From positions 620,001 through 684,000 of the forward strand of contig NZ_BQYJ01000002.1 of NCBI RefSeq assembly GCF_023168165.1: a stretch of 64,000 nt of DNA. The letters run 5' to 3'. Below the pieces are notes generated by a model. That model was not told where the DNA came from, made no database searches, and saw nothing but the letters and a program-made list of their open reading frames with translations. This document shows positions 45,367 to 54,391 of the stretch, in pieces; the stretch's first letter is position 1, and every line of letters begins with the position of its first letter. Origin of the DNA: Niallia sp. NCCP-28. GTDB lineage: Bacteria; Bacillota; Bacilli; Bacillales; Cytobacillaceae. Position numbers and translations under genes: made by a program.

Positions 45367-46725
45367 GTGGTTTAACATAATAAAGTTGATAATAAATGCA
45401 ATGCTGACAAAATACATAATCCAATGCACTTCTTTATATTTGCCTGTTACAAGTTTTAAAAGCGTATAAGAAATAAAGCCAAATGCCATTCCTTCTGCAA
45501 TGCTGTAAGTTAGTGGCATCATAATGATCGTTAAAAAGGCAGGGACTACATTGGTGAAATCATCAAAATCGATATTTTTAATTTCGCTTAACATTAAAGA
45601 ACCGATTAATATTAAAATAGGTGCTGTAGCAACAGCAGGGATGATATTAACTAATGGCGCAAAGAAAAGGCCGAGTGCAAAAAGAACTGCAACTACCAAT
45701 GCTTTTAAGCCAGTGCGCCCTCCTTCTGCAATTCCTGTGGCATTTTCTACATATGTATTTAATGCAGTGCTTCCAAACATGGCACTTACCATTGTGCCAA
45801 TTGCATCTGCAGTTAGAGCTCGATTTAAGTTAGGAATTTTCCCATTTTTATCAACTAAATTTGCTTTTTTTGAAAGGCTGATTAATGTTGCAAGGCTATC
45901 GAATAGCTCAACAATCGTAAAAGAAAAAATGACGGAGAATATCCCATATGCAATCGCGCCCTTTAAATCCATTTGCATAAAAGTATCGGCAATGCTAGGA
46001 ATAGAAAGGGATGCTACATCATGTATGGAAGTGGGAACAGCGGAAAATCCTGTAGCCATTGAAATAACAGCAATAGCAAAGATGCTGATGATTAAAGCCC
46101 CTCTAACCCGTAAAGCCATTAAAGCCGCTGCAATTGCAAGTCCAATTACTGCAAGCAATGGTCCACCTGAAGTAATATTGCCTAATCCAACAAAATTAGA
46201 TTCACTAGCGACAATAATGCCTGCATTTTTAAATCCAATAAAGGCGATAAAAAGTCCAATTCCAACACCCATGGCTGATTTAAGGGCATTAGGAACGCCG
46301 TCCACCAATTTCTCTCGAATGCCTGTAACAGAAAGGATAAAAAAACACACCCCTGAAATAAATACTGCCCCTAACCCGGTTTGCCAGCTTAGTCCTTGTC
46401 CAATGACCACTGTATACGTGAAAAATGCATTTAATCCCATGCCTGGTCCAACAACAACAGGAAAGTTTGCCCATAAAGCCATAAGCAAGGTACAAAAGAC
46501 AGTGCTATAGATGGTGGCAGCGAGTGCGGCTTCTTTCGGAATGCCTGCTTCGCTTAAAATAAGAGGATTCACAAAAATAATATAGCTTACCGTCATAAAG
46601 GTTGTTATTCCAGCTAATATTTCTGTTTTAGCACTTGTATTCCTTTCAGAAAGTTTAAATAGTTTCTCCAAAATTGTCGGCTCCAAAGTGTTCAATTTTT
46701 TCTGCTTTACTTGCATCTCTTCCAA
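45364..46725 (-). CDS. NCS2 purine permease (guanine/hypoxanthine type)
   Basis: A 453-residue membrane protein with about 12-14 segments. AGITTFMTVSYIIFVNPLILSEAG at the N-terminus, GMGLNAFFTYTVV, ELFDSLATLISLS and SMFGSTALNTYVENATGIAEGGRTGL are signatures of the AzgA/PbuG-like branch of NCS2, which imports guanine, hypoxanthine or adenine. The best start is TTG at 46725 behind AAAAAGGAG; the open frame continues to 46806 through the riboswitch expression platform and should not be used. The guanine-type riboswitch upstream indicates repression by purines, so the carrier is a purine scavenging system. Confidence 0.92.
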   Translation of the reverse strand: MEEMQVKQKKLNTLEPTILEKLFKLSERNTSAKTEILAGITTFMTVSYIIFVNPLILSEAGIPKEAALAATIYSTVFCTLLMALWANFPVVVGPGMGLNAFFTYTVVIGQGLSWQTGLGAVFISGVCFFILSVTGIREKLVDGVPNALKSAMGVGIGLFIAFIGFKNAGIIVASESNFVGLGNITSGGPLLAVIGLAIAAALMALRVRGALIISIFAIAVISMATGFSAVPTSIHDVASLSIPSIADTFMQMDLKGAIAYGIFSVIFSFTIVELFDSLATLISLSKKANLVDKNGKIPNLNRALTADAIGTMVSAMFGSTALNTYVENATGIAEGGRTGLKALVVAVLFALGLFFAPLVNIIPAVATAPILILIGSLMLSEIKNIDFDDFTNVVPAFLTIIMMPLTYSIAEGMAFGFISYTLLKLVTGKYKEVHWIMYFVSIAFIINFIMLNH

Positions 46726-46762
46726 AAAAACCACTCCTTTTTTATTTTTGGGCATAAAAATA

Positions 46763-46860
46763 GCTACGAAAAAATATGCAAAAAGGCATACTTTTTTTCG
46801 TAGCAAGAAATTTACGGTTTCTTTGTAGAGACCCTTAAACCAATTATTAAGGTTATACGA
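46763..46860 (-). promoter_or_regulatory. Guanine-type purine riboswitch with expression platform
   Basis: On the minus strand, ending near 46799, the aptamer has P2 CCTTAA/TTAAGG, the conserved joint GTCTCTAC, the P3 loop CCGTAAAT, and P3 closing TTTCTT, then GCTACG. The base that picks the ligand (position 74 in xpt) is C, which means guanine, not adenine. P1 is TTTTTTTCGTA with TACGAAAAAAA. Downstream, GCTACGAAAAAA can instead pair with TTTTTTCGTAGC (46763-46804), giving mutually exclusive structures before the permease gene. Confidence 0.88.
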
Positions 46861-46896
46861 AAAAAATATTTTTTTACGTTGCTATTTACAAATGAA

Positions 46897-46925
46897 ATCA
46901 TAAAAGATAAAAAAAGTTGTTGCAA
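46897..46925 (-). promoter_or_regulatory. Promoter of the riboswitch and purine permease
   Basis: Minus strand: TTGCAA (46925-46920), 17 bases, TATGAT (46902-46897), about 37 bases upstream of the aptamer. Confidence 0.65.
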
Positions 46926-47107
46926 CAAAGTTGTCAGATATTCTAACAATAATTTGAATTTTTAGAATTGTTCACAATGGCTATTTACTTTGACTAATTA
47001 CTCTGATAATGTATTTAAAAGCTAGTGATAGAGTTATATAAAAATAGTACTTTTGTTTTTTAGAGAACTTCTTTTATTGTTTAATCGGCAGGAAATCAGT
47101 GAGGAAA

Positions 47108-47134
47108 TAAACTTTTTAGTGAAAAATCCGATGG
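47108..47134 (+). promoter_or_regulatory. Sigma-D-like promoter for the chemoreceptor gene
   Basis: TAAA at 47108-47111, exactly 15 bases, then TCCGATGG at 47127-47134, close to the motility consensus TAAA-N15-GCCGATAT. It lies 70 bases upstream of a methyl-accepting chemotaxis protein gene. Confidence 0.6.
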
Positions 47135-47203
47135 TAGTAAAAAGGGGAACTCTTTTATAAATCCTATCAAAAGATGGAGTTTTTATAGAAAGCAGGGAAT
47201 GGT

Positions 47204-49264
47204 ATGACATTAAAAACCAGAATGATTATGTTAACAAGCGCAGTTATTGCACTTCTTATTGGTCTGACGAGCACCATGCAATGGGGGCAGACGGCTAGAC
47301 TGAAGGAGCAGACAGAAAGTGTAAGGAACAAGCTTGATAGTAATTCAGAAAAAAATGTGAAAAGTACTTTAACAGAACAGGCATCAGAAATTTCTAATCA
47401 TCTTATTATATTAGAACAGCAAATTGATAAGAATATGCTCAATGCGGCATATGCCTTACAGCAAATGGATTCTAAACAAAATTTATCAAATAATGATTTG
47501 AAGAAAATTGCAGAACAGACAGGAATGACCGATTTATTGCTGACAGACAGTAAAGGTATATTTACTCGTGCAACAGATTCTGCTTCTTTAGGGTTTAATC
47601 TAACTAAATTTGATCAAACAACTAAAGGTCTGTTAACAGGTGAAACTGAAATCATTCAGGGACCTCTTCGTTTAAAACAGGAAACAGGGGATATCTATAA
47701 ATTTTTATCTATTCCTAAACTTAATGGCAAAGGAATAGTAGAGGTGGGCTTAAATGCCACTATTTTTGAAGATTCTCTTTCCCATTTTATTCAAGAGGGC
47801 AATGGAATAGAGACATTATATCTAATAGACAGCAGTCATTTAGTTCTTACAGAAAATTTGCAAAGCGGACAAAATTCCAGATGGAATAAGGGTGAAACGG
47901 TTGAAGATTCAAAGGTGGATCAGGTAGTAAAATCATCGAAGCAGAGCATGCAAATGACAGAAAATAGTGCAGAGATTTATTATCCAATTGTTTTTGATGG
48001 GGAAGTTCGTTATGTATTAATGGCGCAAATCAATACAAAACCATATTTTGAAAATGCGGCTTTAGCTAATAATGCATTGGACAATATACAAAAGGATTTA
48101 ATGAATTCTAACCTAACTACATTTATAATATCTATTGCACTTGCAGTTGTTGGGATTGTTTTATTAATCATCTTTATCCGCAGCAGATTTAAACCATTAG
48201 AAGCAATTAATCAGGAAGCACAAAAAATTGCCAATGGAGATTTGCTTGTAGAAGATATTAAAGTCAATTCTCATAAAAAAGATGAAATCAGTGCCATTGC
48301 TGTATCCTTTAACACGATGGCGGCGAATTTAAGGGATGTTATTAATCAAGTGTCCATTGATTCTCAGCAGGTTGCTTCATCTGCTGAAGAATTGGCAGCA
48401 AGTGCTGATTCTATGAATAATGCATCTGAACATATTTCTAATACTATACAAGAAATGGCAGTGGGAACAGATAAACAAGTAAAGGAAGTAGAGGAAACAA
48501 ATCGTACTGTTCAAGGAATGCAGCAATATGTAAAACAAATTTTTTCCAACTCCAATATTGTTGCTGAAAAAGCTAATGAAACTTCCATTAAGGCAAAAAT
48601 GGGCAATGAGGCAATGCAAACAGTTGTTAATCAGATGAATACAATCAATGAAACTTTTTTAGAAACATCCAAATTAATTGAGGAGCTAGGAAAGCATTCA
48701 AATGAAATTGGAGCCATTTCAAAAGTGATTAATGATATAGCAGATCAAACTAATTTGCTTGCATTAAATGCCGCAATTGAAGCAGCAAGAGCAGGTGAAC
48801 AAGGAAAAGGGTTTGCTGTTGTAGCAGATGAAGTGCGCAAATTAGCGGAACAATCTTCTCAGTCTGCGAATCAAATTACAAATTTGATTCGAAAAATCCA
48901 ATCAGAGACAGGCAATGCTGTTAGCTCGATGCAAAATGCTACAGATGATGTGGAAAGCGGCATTAAGCTAGTGAATCAGACAGGTGTTACATTTGAAGAT
49001 ATTAAAGGATCTATTGATGAAGTAAGTGGGCAAATCACAGAAGTTTCCATATCTGTTGAGCAATTAACGCAAGGAATGGAACAAATGGCAGTAGTGATGA
49101 ATCTTGTCAAGGAAGTATCGGAACAAACAGATTTTGGCACTCAAAATGTATCGGCGGCAACAGAAGAGCAGCTGGCATCTATGCAGGAAATCTTTGCATC
49201 AGCAGCTTCTCTAACAAAAATGGCAGAAGATTTAATGATGTTGATTGGCAAGTTTAAAGTATAA
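47204..49264 (+). CDS. Methyl-accepting chemotaxis protein
   Basis: A 686-residue chemoreceptor. Membrane segments lie at about 7-26 and 302-326 and enclose an extracellular sensor of about 270 residues, probably helical at first and Cache-like later ([30 protein letters not shown]). HAMP (about 328-380) and the signalling domain follow, with the tip [41 protein letters not shown] lies behind AGCAGGGAATGGT. A sigma-D-like promoter is visible 70 bases upstream, matching motility control. A long bidirectional terminator ends it. The ligand is unknown. Confidence 0.93.
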   Translation: MTLKTRMIMLTSAVIALLIGLTSTMQWGQTARLKEQTESVRNKLDSNSEKNVKSTLTEQASEISNHLIILEQQIDKNMLNAAYALQQMDSKQNLSNNDLKKIAEQTGMTDLLLTDSKGIFTRATDSASLGFNLTKFDQTTKGLLTGETEIIQGPLRLKQETGDIYKFLSIPKLNGKGIVEVGLNATIFEDSLSHFIQEGNGIETLYLIDSSHLVLTENLQSGQNSRWNKGETVEDSKVDQVVKSSKQSMQMTENSAEIYYPIVFDGEVRYVLMAQINTKPYFENAALANNALDNIQKDLMNSNLTTFIISIALAVVGIVLLIIFIRSRFKPLEAINQEAQKIANGDLLVEDIKVNSHKKDEISAIAVSFNTMAANLRDVINQVSIDSQQVASSAEELAASADSMNNASEHISNTIQEMAVGTDKQVKEVEETNRTVQGMQQYVKQIFSNSNIVAEKANETSIKAKMGNEAMQTVVNQMNTINETFLETSKLIEELGKHSNEIGAISKVINDIADQTNLLALNAAIEAARAGEQGKGFAVVADEVRKLAEQSSQSANQITNLIRKIQSETGNAVSSMQNATDDVESGIKLVNQTGVTFEDIKGSIDEVSGQITEVSISVEQLTQGMEQMAVVMNLVKEVSEQTDFGTQNVSAATEEQLASMQEIFASAASLTKMAEDLMMLIGKFKV

Positions 49265-49271
49265 GCACAAA

Positions 49272-49314
49272 GAAATAAGCAAGGAATGATTAATGAGCAT
49301 TCCTTGCTTATTTC
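49272..49314. terminator. Bidirectional terminator between convergent genes
   Basis: GAAATAAGCAAGGAATG and its exact complement form a 17-base stem with a 9-base loop; T-rich tails lie on both strands. It serves the chemoreceptor and the convergent low-complexity protein gene. Confidence 0.85.
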
Positions 49315-49359
49315 TAGTATTTTAATAAAATAGTGACTGAAAAAATATCGTGTTTAAAG

Positions 49360-50247
49360 TTATAGCTGCACACCTGAGGAGTACGCACTGTTTTGAATCA
49401 TGTTTATAGCTGAATTATTTGGTTTCCAATTAAATGGTGGCAAAGATGCGCCTGTCATTTGAATGCTGTTTGGGAATGCTGCTGTTGAGTTGCTTTCAGA
49501 ACTAGTAGCGGTTTGCGTGTTTTGCTGTGATTCTTCTAGCAGCTTCATTAAATTTTCAAATAGTGCTTGCACTTCAGCATCTGTTGCAGTAGTTTCATCA
49601 TATTCGGAAAGCTGGTCTATTAAATTAGTGCTTAAAGAATCACTGATGCTTTCAGTAGAATCACTATCCGAATTCAGTGTGCTGATAAGATTAGAAATGA
49701 ATTCTTTCATCTGGTCGACAGAAAGTGCTCTGTTTGTTTCTGCTGCAGTATTCTCTGATTGTTCTGCATTGCTGTTTATTGGCGGCGGTGGAGACGTCGT
49801 CATTCCGTTTGCCTGCATTTCCGCTTTAGATGGTTTAGATTTTTCTAGTGTTTCTGTTACAGATGTAAATAAATTGGAAATTTCCTCTTCAGAACTGCTG
49901 CTTGCATTGAAATTGCCAAGAAGATTATTTACAGTGCTTAACGCTGTCTGCAAGCCTTCAGGAAGATTAGAACTATCACTTGTATCTGTTGACTGAATTC
50001 GTTTTAGCATTGTTTCTAAATAAGCTGTTTTCTGCTTAGTCGTTAATGATGTGTTGTCTGTTGAGATGCTGTCATAATTGCCGATACTGTTTCCTTGATT
50101 GTTTGTGGCAAGCTGCAAGTAGTCTCCAAAGGCTGGTTGACTGCTGCTGGCTGTTTGTTGGTTATTGCTAGTGGATGTGTTTGTCATGTTTGCTGTATTC
50201 CAGCTGCCATAAAGATTGGTATAATTGCTGTTGATAGATACTGACAT
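49360..50247 (-). CDS. Ser/Thr/Asn-rich protein with internal duplication, function unknown
   Basis: A 295-residue acidic protein rich in Ser, Thr, Asn and Gln, without Cys, signal peptide or membrane segment. The start ATG at 50247 has AAAGGAG seven bases upstream; the frame is open to 50316 but without a ribosome site. Two similar helical blocks, residues about 84-139 and 187-241, share the pattern LST, then a hydrophobic heptad, SSxEEI or ATDAEV, LF, and L-E-x-S at the end. A proline stretch TTSPPPPI (150-157) links them. The N-terminus SVSINSNYTNLYGSW and C-terminus AYSSGVQL are more ordered. No family recognised. It could be a secreted or structural (spore or flagellar) protein; this is a guess. 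Confidence 0.7.
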   Translation of the reverse strand: MSVSINSNYTNLYGSWNTANMTNTSTSNNQQTASSSQPAFGDYLQLATNNQGNSIGNYDSISTDNTSLTTKQKTAYLETMLKRIQSTDTSDSSNLPEGLQTALSTVNNLLGNFNASSSSEEEISNLFTSVTETLEKSKPSKAEMQANGMTTSPPPPINSNAEQSENTAAETNRALSVDQMKEFISNLISTLNSDSDSTESISDSLSTNLIDQLSEYDETTATDAEVQALFENLMKLLEESQQNTQTATSSESNSTAAFPNSIQMTGASLPPFNWKPNNSAINMIQNSAYSSGVQL

Positions 50248-50350
50248 AAAAAAACTCCTTTCATTATGAGAGAGACTGCATCGCATAAAAGGGCAAAACA
50301 ATCCCTGTGCAATCATAATGAAAGCAGCTTAAGAAATGCTTAATTTCTCT

Positions 50351-52387
50351 TTATTTCCGCAAAAAGGTATTCCGAAAACCGTGCTCATCAAAAGAAAGCC
50401 ATCCTAAATTATTTTTTGTATCAATAATAGAACCATTTTGCAAAACTTGGTGGGAGATGGTTTCTTTCCATAAGCAGGCAGCAGGCGTTTCTTTTGTATG
50501 AACCATATAATCCTCCCCACAATAGCGAGAGAACAAATGTTTTTTTGTGCGATAATTTCTAATCTGCAGAAAGCCTTTTAAAGCAATTTCTGCCAAACCA
50601 TTAAAAGACTGATTTTTTATTGGACTGCTTGTAAATTGGTGAATAGTTCTTTTTTTTTCTTTTAGTAAAAATACCTCTGTTTGAATGGAAAAGGCCATAT
50701 GTGCATCTCCTGATAGGATAATACATTCACTTGGATTCCACTTTGCAATTTGTTGATGAAAAAAGGAAACTCCTCTTCCATTAAATTTCCACCATTCTAA
50801 ATCAAGCTTTTCTTGCAGAGAGGGAACTATATTTGTGATAGGCATAATGTAGTTTTTTAAAAAGGATTCAATTAAATGAACTCCGTATAGAGGGGTTGCT
50901 GAAACAATTAGTAAAGGAGTATTGGACTGCCAGCCACTAGCAGACAATAGCTCTGATATATTATCCCATTCTTTTCTGCGAATCAAATTTGGCCCATTCG
51001 TTTGCTGTTTCAGCAAATTCCCGACAACAAAAGTTCTGTCTGCTGGGTAAGCTCTTTGAGTTCTTGTGTCTAATACAAGGCTTTGGGGAGCTGTTGGTGC
51101 GATGTAATTCCAAGAATTAAAGTTTAATAATAGGTGGATCCATTCCTTATAATCTGGTGTATTTACTTTTAGCCGTTTTACATAATTCCATATTTTATTT
51201 AGAAAAGAGGGAGGAAAAGCGGAAGGGTCGTTTCCCCATCCTTGAAATGCCCAATAGGCGGTTAAAGCATTTGCAATAACATGGTTTCCGAGGGGCGAAC
51301 TACCTACTTTTTGCTGCCATTCTTCTGTAATGTTCCAATCATCTGTTATATCATGATCATCAAATATCATATAGGTAGGAATATTTGCTAATAAACGGCG
51401 CACTTTCGGTATAGACTGATAAAATGCTGCTACTTCTTTCCATTGCTGGCTGTATGTTCTTTTTAACCTGCTAATTTTTTTTTCATACTCTTTTTGTTGA
51501 TATGTTTCTGTTTCTATATAAATCTCCTCATTGGATAAATGGTCTTCGAATGTTTTTAGATGCTGTTCATTTATTGCCAATTCCAATATTTCAGGACTCC
51601 AGCTCATCGTATACATGGCTGCATATTCACCAAGTGTTAGGAGATGGTTATCACCTTTTCTGGAAGTAAACTGACAATATTTTTTTATTATATCTTTTCT
51701 TCCGTTTATTTGGTTTATGGCGATTTGAAATGGCGCATTTTTAAGTTCTTCACATAGTGATGTCAGCTGCTCTTTGCGGCCAATCAATTGATTTCCCAGT
51801 TTAGTAAAAAAGGGAGCAATAGGCGCTGGAACATCATCTGCATAAATTTGGTCACCTGTCATAAAAAGAGCGCCGGGCCTTTTTTTAAAATTAAGGTGAT
51901 ATTCCTGCAGTTTGTCATCTCCTAAACCTAAGGCGTCCCTTCCGATTCCATGCAGTTTGCGGCATGAACCATACAGTAAGTTTTGTTTATTAGAGTCTGG
52001 AATAAAAAAGGAAGGATATTGTAGGTTTCCATAACAGATTGAGGTTGGACTGTTAGAGGATAGTAATTGAAAATCTCCTAAATCACAGACAGTATTGCCT
52101 TTTTTAAATTCAATATTGTACCCTAATAAAGTTTGCGAAGGAAAGGTTTCTGTGTGTGGAAGGATTTTGATTAAATAAATATATAAATTTTTTCCCAAAC
52201 GAAATGTTTGGGTTTCTGATTGGTCGCTGATTAGTTCATAAGTATGTTCTTTTGTCGTGTGCTTTGCCTGAATAGAATAAACCTTTGCCCCTAATTGGCG
52301 TTTTTTGCTTAGAGCAATCCAAATATAGATTGCCTTTTTTTCCACTCTCCGCAGAATAGGCCCAGATAAAATTGTTGGCAGATTCAT
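50351..52387 (-). CDS. PhoD-like metallophosphatase-fold protein
   Basis: A 678-residue soluble protein. The C-terminal two thirds carry PhoD-type metal motifs: YGSCRK (about 141), MTGDQIYADD (about 177), FDDHDITDDW (about 340) and ILSGDAHMAFS (about 555). PhoD-like enzymes are calcium/iron phosphodiesterases or phosphatases, normally exported; no Tat signal is seen here, so it is probably cytoplasmic. The first about 130 residues have no known domain. ATG at 52387 is preferred over the in-frame GTG at 52399. It shares direction with the AraC gene upstream but has its own gap of 78 bases. Substrate unknown. Confidence 0.8.
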   Translation of the reverse strand: MNLPTILSGPILRRVEKKAIYIWIALSKKRQLGAKVYSIQAKHTTKEHTYELISDQSETQTFRLGKNLYIYLIKILPHTETFPSQTLLGYNIEFKKGNTVCDLGDFQLLSSNSPTSICYGNLQYPSFFIPDSNKQNLLYGSCRKLHGIGRDALGLGDDKLQEYHLNFKKRPGALFMTGDQIYADDVPAPIAPFFTKLGNQLIGRKEQLTSLCEELKNAPFQIAINQINGRKDIIKKYCQFTSRKGDNHLLTLGEYAAMYTMSWSPEILELAINEQHLKTFEDHLSNEEIYIETETYQQKEYEKKISRLKRTYSQQWKEVAAFYQSIPKVRRLLANIPTYMIFDDHDITDDWNITEEWQQKVGSSPLGNHVIANALTAYWAFQGWGNDPSAFPPSFLNKIWNYVKRLKVNTPDYKEWIHLLLNFNSWNYIAPTAPQSLVLDTRTQRAYPADRTFVVGNLLKQQTNGPNLIRRKEWDNISELLSASGWQSNTPLLIVSATPLYGVHLIESFLKNYIMPITNIVPSLQEKLDLEWWKFNGRGVSFFHQQIAKWNPSECIILSGDAHMAFSIQTEVFLLKEKKRTIHQFTSSPIKNQSFNGLAEIALKGFLQIRNYRTKKHLFSRYCGEDYMVHTKETPAACLWKETISHQVLQNGSIIDTKNNLGWLSFDEHGFRNTFLRK

Positions 52388-52465
52388 GATTACCACCATC
52401 CATTTTTAATATCTTTTAGCCTATTCACCAAAAGTGGATAATATGATTTTTGGACTGCTGTTTTT

Positions 52466-53425
52466 TTAAAATAGATAAAGAGATTTTGAATTATTTTCTT
52501 TAGGCAAAGAAATTTCTGTTTCACTTTGCATTTTTTGCTTAAATTCCTTGGGAGAGCAGTTATTTAAGCGTTTAAACAGTTTATAAAATTGAGCTATATT
52601 GCTTATGCCGATTTCATAGCTGATTTCCGTAATGCTCAAATCACTTGTCAACAGCAGCAATTCTGCTTTTTTAATCCTTTTAAAGTTAATATAATCGACA
52701 AAAGAAAGTCCCATTATCTTTTTGAAATATTTAATAAAATAATGATAGCTTAAATTTAGCAGATTGGCTGCTTCTTCTACAGAAATTTTATGCTGCAAGT
52801 GATGATCAATATAGTCAAGCACTGGCTTAAGGCGGGTCAAATCATTTTCCTCTGTATAATTCAATAAATTTTTCGTATCATGGCGCACCAATAAAAGCAT
52901 CAATTTTTTTATGTGATAATTGATGGCAATTTCATATCCTTTTTGCTGCTCTTGAGCTTCTTTAAAACTGTCGATAATTAAACAATGGGCTTCTTGTTTG
53001 ATTAAAGGATTCATTTCAAATATATAATTTAGCTGCTCAAGCGGATGTGTCAGTTCTGAAAAGCAATATAAATAAGGCAAGATGCTTTGGTCAAAATGTT
53101 TGGTCAAATCTACTTGGAAAACGATATATTTTAAAACGCCGAATGCAGGTTTGCAGGAGCGATGGGGTTGGGACGTCCCCATAATATAGACATCGCCAGG
53201 TCCTAAAATTGTTGTATTATATTTATTTTGTATCGCCAAATTGCCTTCTATAATGGCAAGAAATTCTACTTCTTTATGATAGTGCCACGGATGCTGCTCT
53301 AAAGTGGAGTAGGCTTTCTCTTTTTCATTGATTTCCCAAATTTTTAAAAATAATAAAGGATTTTGGTAAATAACCTCTTCAATCACGGGTTTGTCAACTG
53401 AATTTTTGCTTCTCTCTTTGATCAT
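52466..53425 (-). CDS. AraC-family regulator with cupin sensor domain
   Basis: A 319-residue transcription factor. Residues about 20-150 form a cupin-like arm with HPWHYHKEVEFLAIIEG, GPGDVYIMGTSQPH and the ligand-binding beta strands. The last 100 residues are an AraC double helix-turn-helix (KISVEEAANLLNLSYHYFIKYFKK and ITEISYEIGISNIAQFYKLFKRLNNCSPKEFKQ). ATG at 53425 follows AAAGGGGGAATCACTT; the frame continues to 53458 without a ribosome site. It lies divergently from the ThuA/Gfo/TIM operon with 191 bases between, so it is probably the activator of that operon and senses its sugar. Confidence 0.9.
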   Translation of the reverse strand: MIKERSKNSVDKPVIEEVIYQNPLLFLKIWEINEKEKAYSTLEQHPWHYHKEVEFLAIIEGNLAIQNKYNTTILGPGDVYIMGTSQPHRSCKPAFGVLKYIVFQVDLTKHFDQSILPYLYCFSELTHPLEQLNYIFEMNPLIKQEAHCLIIDSFKEAQEQQKGYEIAINYHIKKLMLLLVRHDTKNLLNYTEENDLTRLKPVLDYIDHHLQHKISVEEAANLLNLSYHYFIKYFKKIMGLSFVDYINFKRIKKAELLLLTSDLSITEISYEIGISNIAQFYKLFKRLNNCSPKEFKQKMQSETEISLPKENNSKSLYLF

Positions 53426-53616
53426 AAGTGATTCCCCCTTTTCATTAAAGTGTACCATTTTTTTATGTATACCTCGAGCTGCTTTTTATAAGGAATATTT
53501 TTAAAAAGAAAAAATAATGACACAATTGAATAAAAAGAAGGCAGAATAAAGCATATTATTATGCGCTTACATTATTTATAATGAGGCTATAGAAAACAAA
53601 GAGGAGTGGATCATTA

Positions 53617-54345
53617 ATGATCACTATTTGGAATGAAAACCGACATGAAAAAAAGAATCCAGTTGTTGCTGATATTTACCCTGAAGGCATACACGGCGCT
53701 ATTGCTGGCTTTTTAAATAAAGCAGGATATAAAACGCAAACAGCAACATTGGATGAAACAGAGCATGGCTTAACAGATGAAGTGTTAAACAATACAAAGG
53801 TGCTAGTATGGTGGGGACATCTTGCCCACAATGAGGTTGATGACAAAATTGTAGAAAAAGTAAAACAGCGTGTATTAGATGGCATGGGATTGATAGTCCT
53901 CCATTCTGCACATTTTTCAAAAATTTTCAAAACATTAATGGGCACAAGCTGTGATCTTAAATGGAGAGAAGCAGATGAGAAAGAACGCCTATGGGTTGTT
54001 GCTCCAAACCATCCTATTGTAGAAGGGATTGGAGAGTACATTGAATTGGAAAAGGAAGAAATGTACGGGGAACATTTTGATATTCCTGCACCAGATGAAT
54101 TAATTTTCACAAGCTGGTTTGAAGGTGGAGAAGTCTTCCGCAGCGGCTGCACATATGCAAGAGGGAATGGGAAGATCTTCTATTTCCGTCCAGGGCATGA
54201 AACTTACCCGACTTATCATAATGAATCCATTCAAAAAGTAATTGCAAATGCAGTGAAATGGGCAATGCCAGTTGAACGAAAACGACCTGTTTATGGAAAT
54301 GCAAAGCCTTTAGAAAAAATAGAAGCAAAAACAGTGAATAATTAA
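53617..54345 (+). CDS. ThuA-like trehalose-utilisation family protein
   Basis: A 242-residue protein with the class I glutamine amidotransferase-like fold of Thu[32 protein letters not shown], and [32 protein letters not shown] are family segments; the catalytic cysteine of true amidotransferases is absent (LHSAHFS). In rhizobia ThuA acts with the Gfo/Idh protein ThuB on 3-keto-disaccharides such as 3-keto-trehalose. ATG follows AGAGGAGTGGATCATTA. It is the first of four operon genes, including two Gfo/Idh enzymes. The substrate in this organism is unknown. Confidence 0.88.
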   Translation: MITIWNENRHEKKNPVVADIYPEGIHGAIAGFLNKAGYKTQTATLDETEHGLTDEVLNNTKVLVWWGHLAHNEVDDKIVEKVKQRVLDGMGLIVLHSAHFSKIFKTLMGTSCDLKWREADEKERLWVVAPNHPIVEGIGEYIELEKEEMYGEHFDIPAPDELIFTSWFEGGEVFRSGCTYARGNGKIFYFRPGHETYPTYHNESIQKVIANAVKWAMPVERKRPVYGNAKPLEKIEAKTVNN

Positions 54346-54391
54346 GTTTTATTAAAAAAAGAGAAAATTTGTTTTGTAAATAAGGAGGAAA

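Noticed and set aside
45524-46510. 328-codon plus-strand frame opposite the purine permease gene
   Set aside because: It is a shadow of the NCS2 gene: no ribosome site, biased Ala/Ile/Pro composition, and the other strand matches a known family along its full length.
46726-46806. N-terminal extension of the purine permease frame
   Set aside because: It would translate the riboswitch expression platform. The ribosome site AAAAAGGAG supports the TTG start at 46725.
49463-49996. 177-codon plus-strand frame opposite the Ser/Thr-rich gene
   Set aside because: Its Ser/Leu/Val-rich translation mirrors the repetitive minus-strand codons. The minus strand has the strong ribosome site and terminator.
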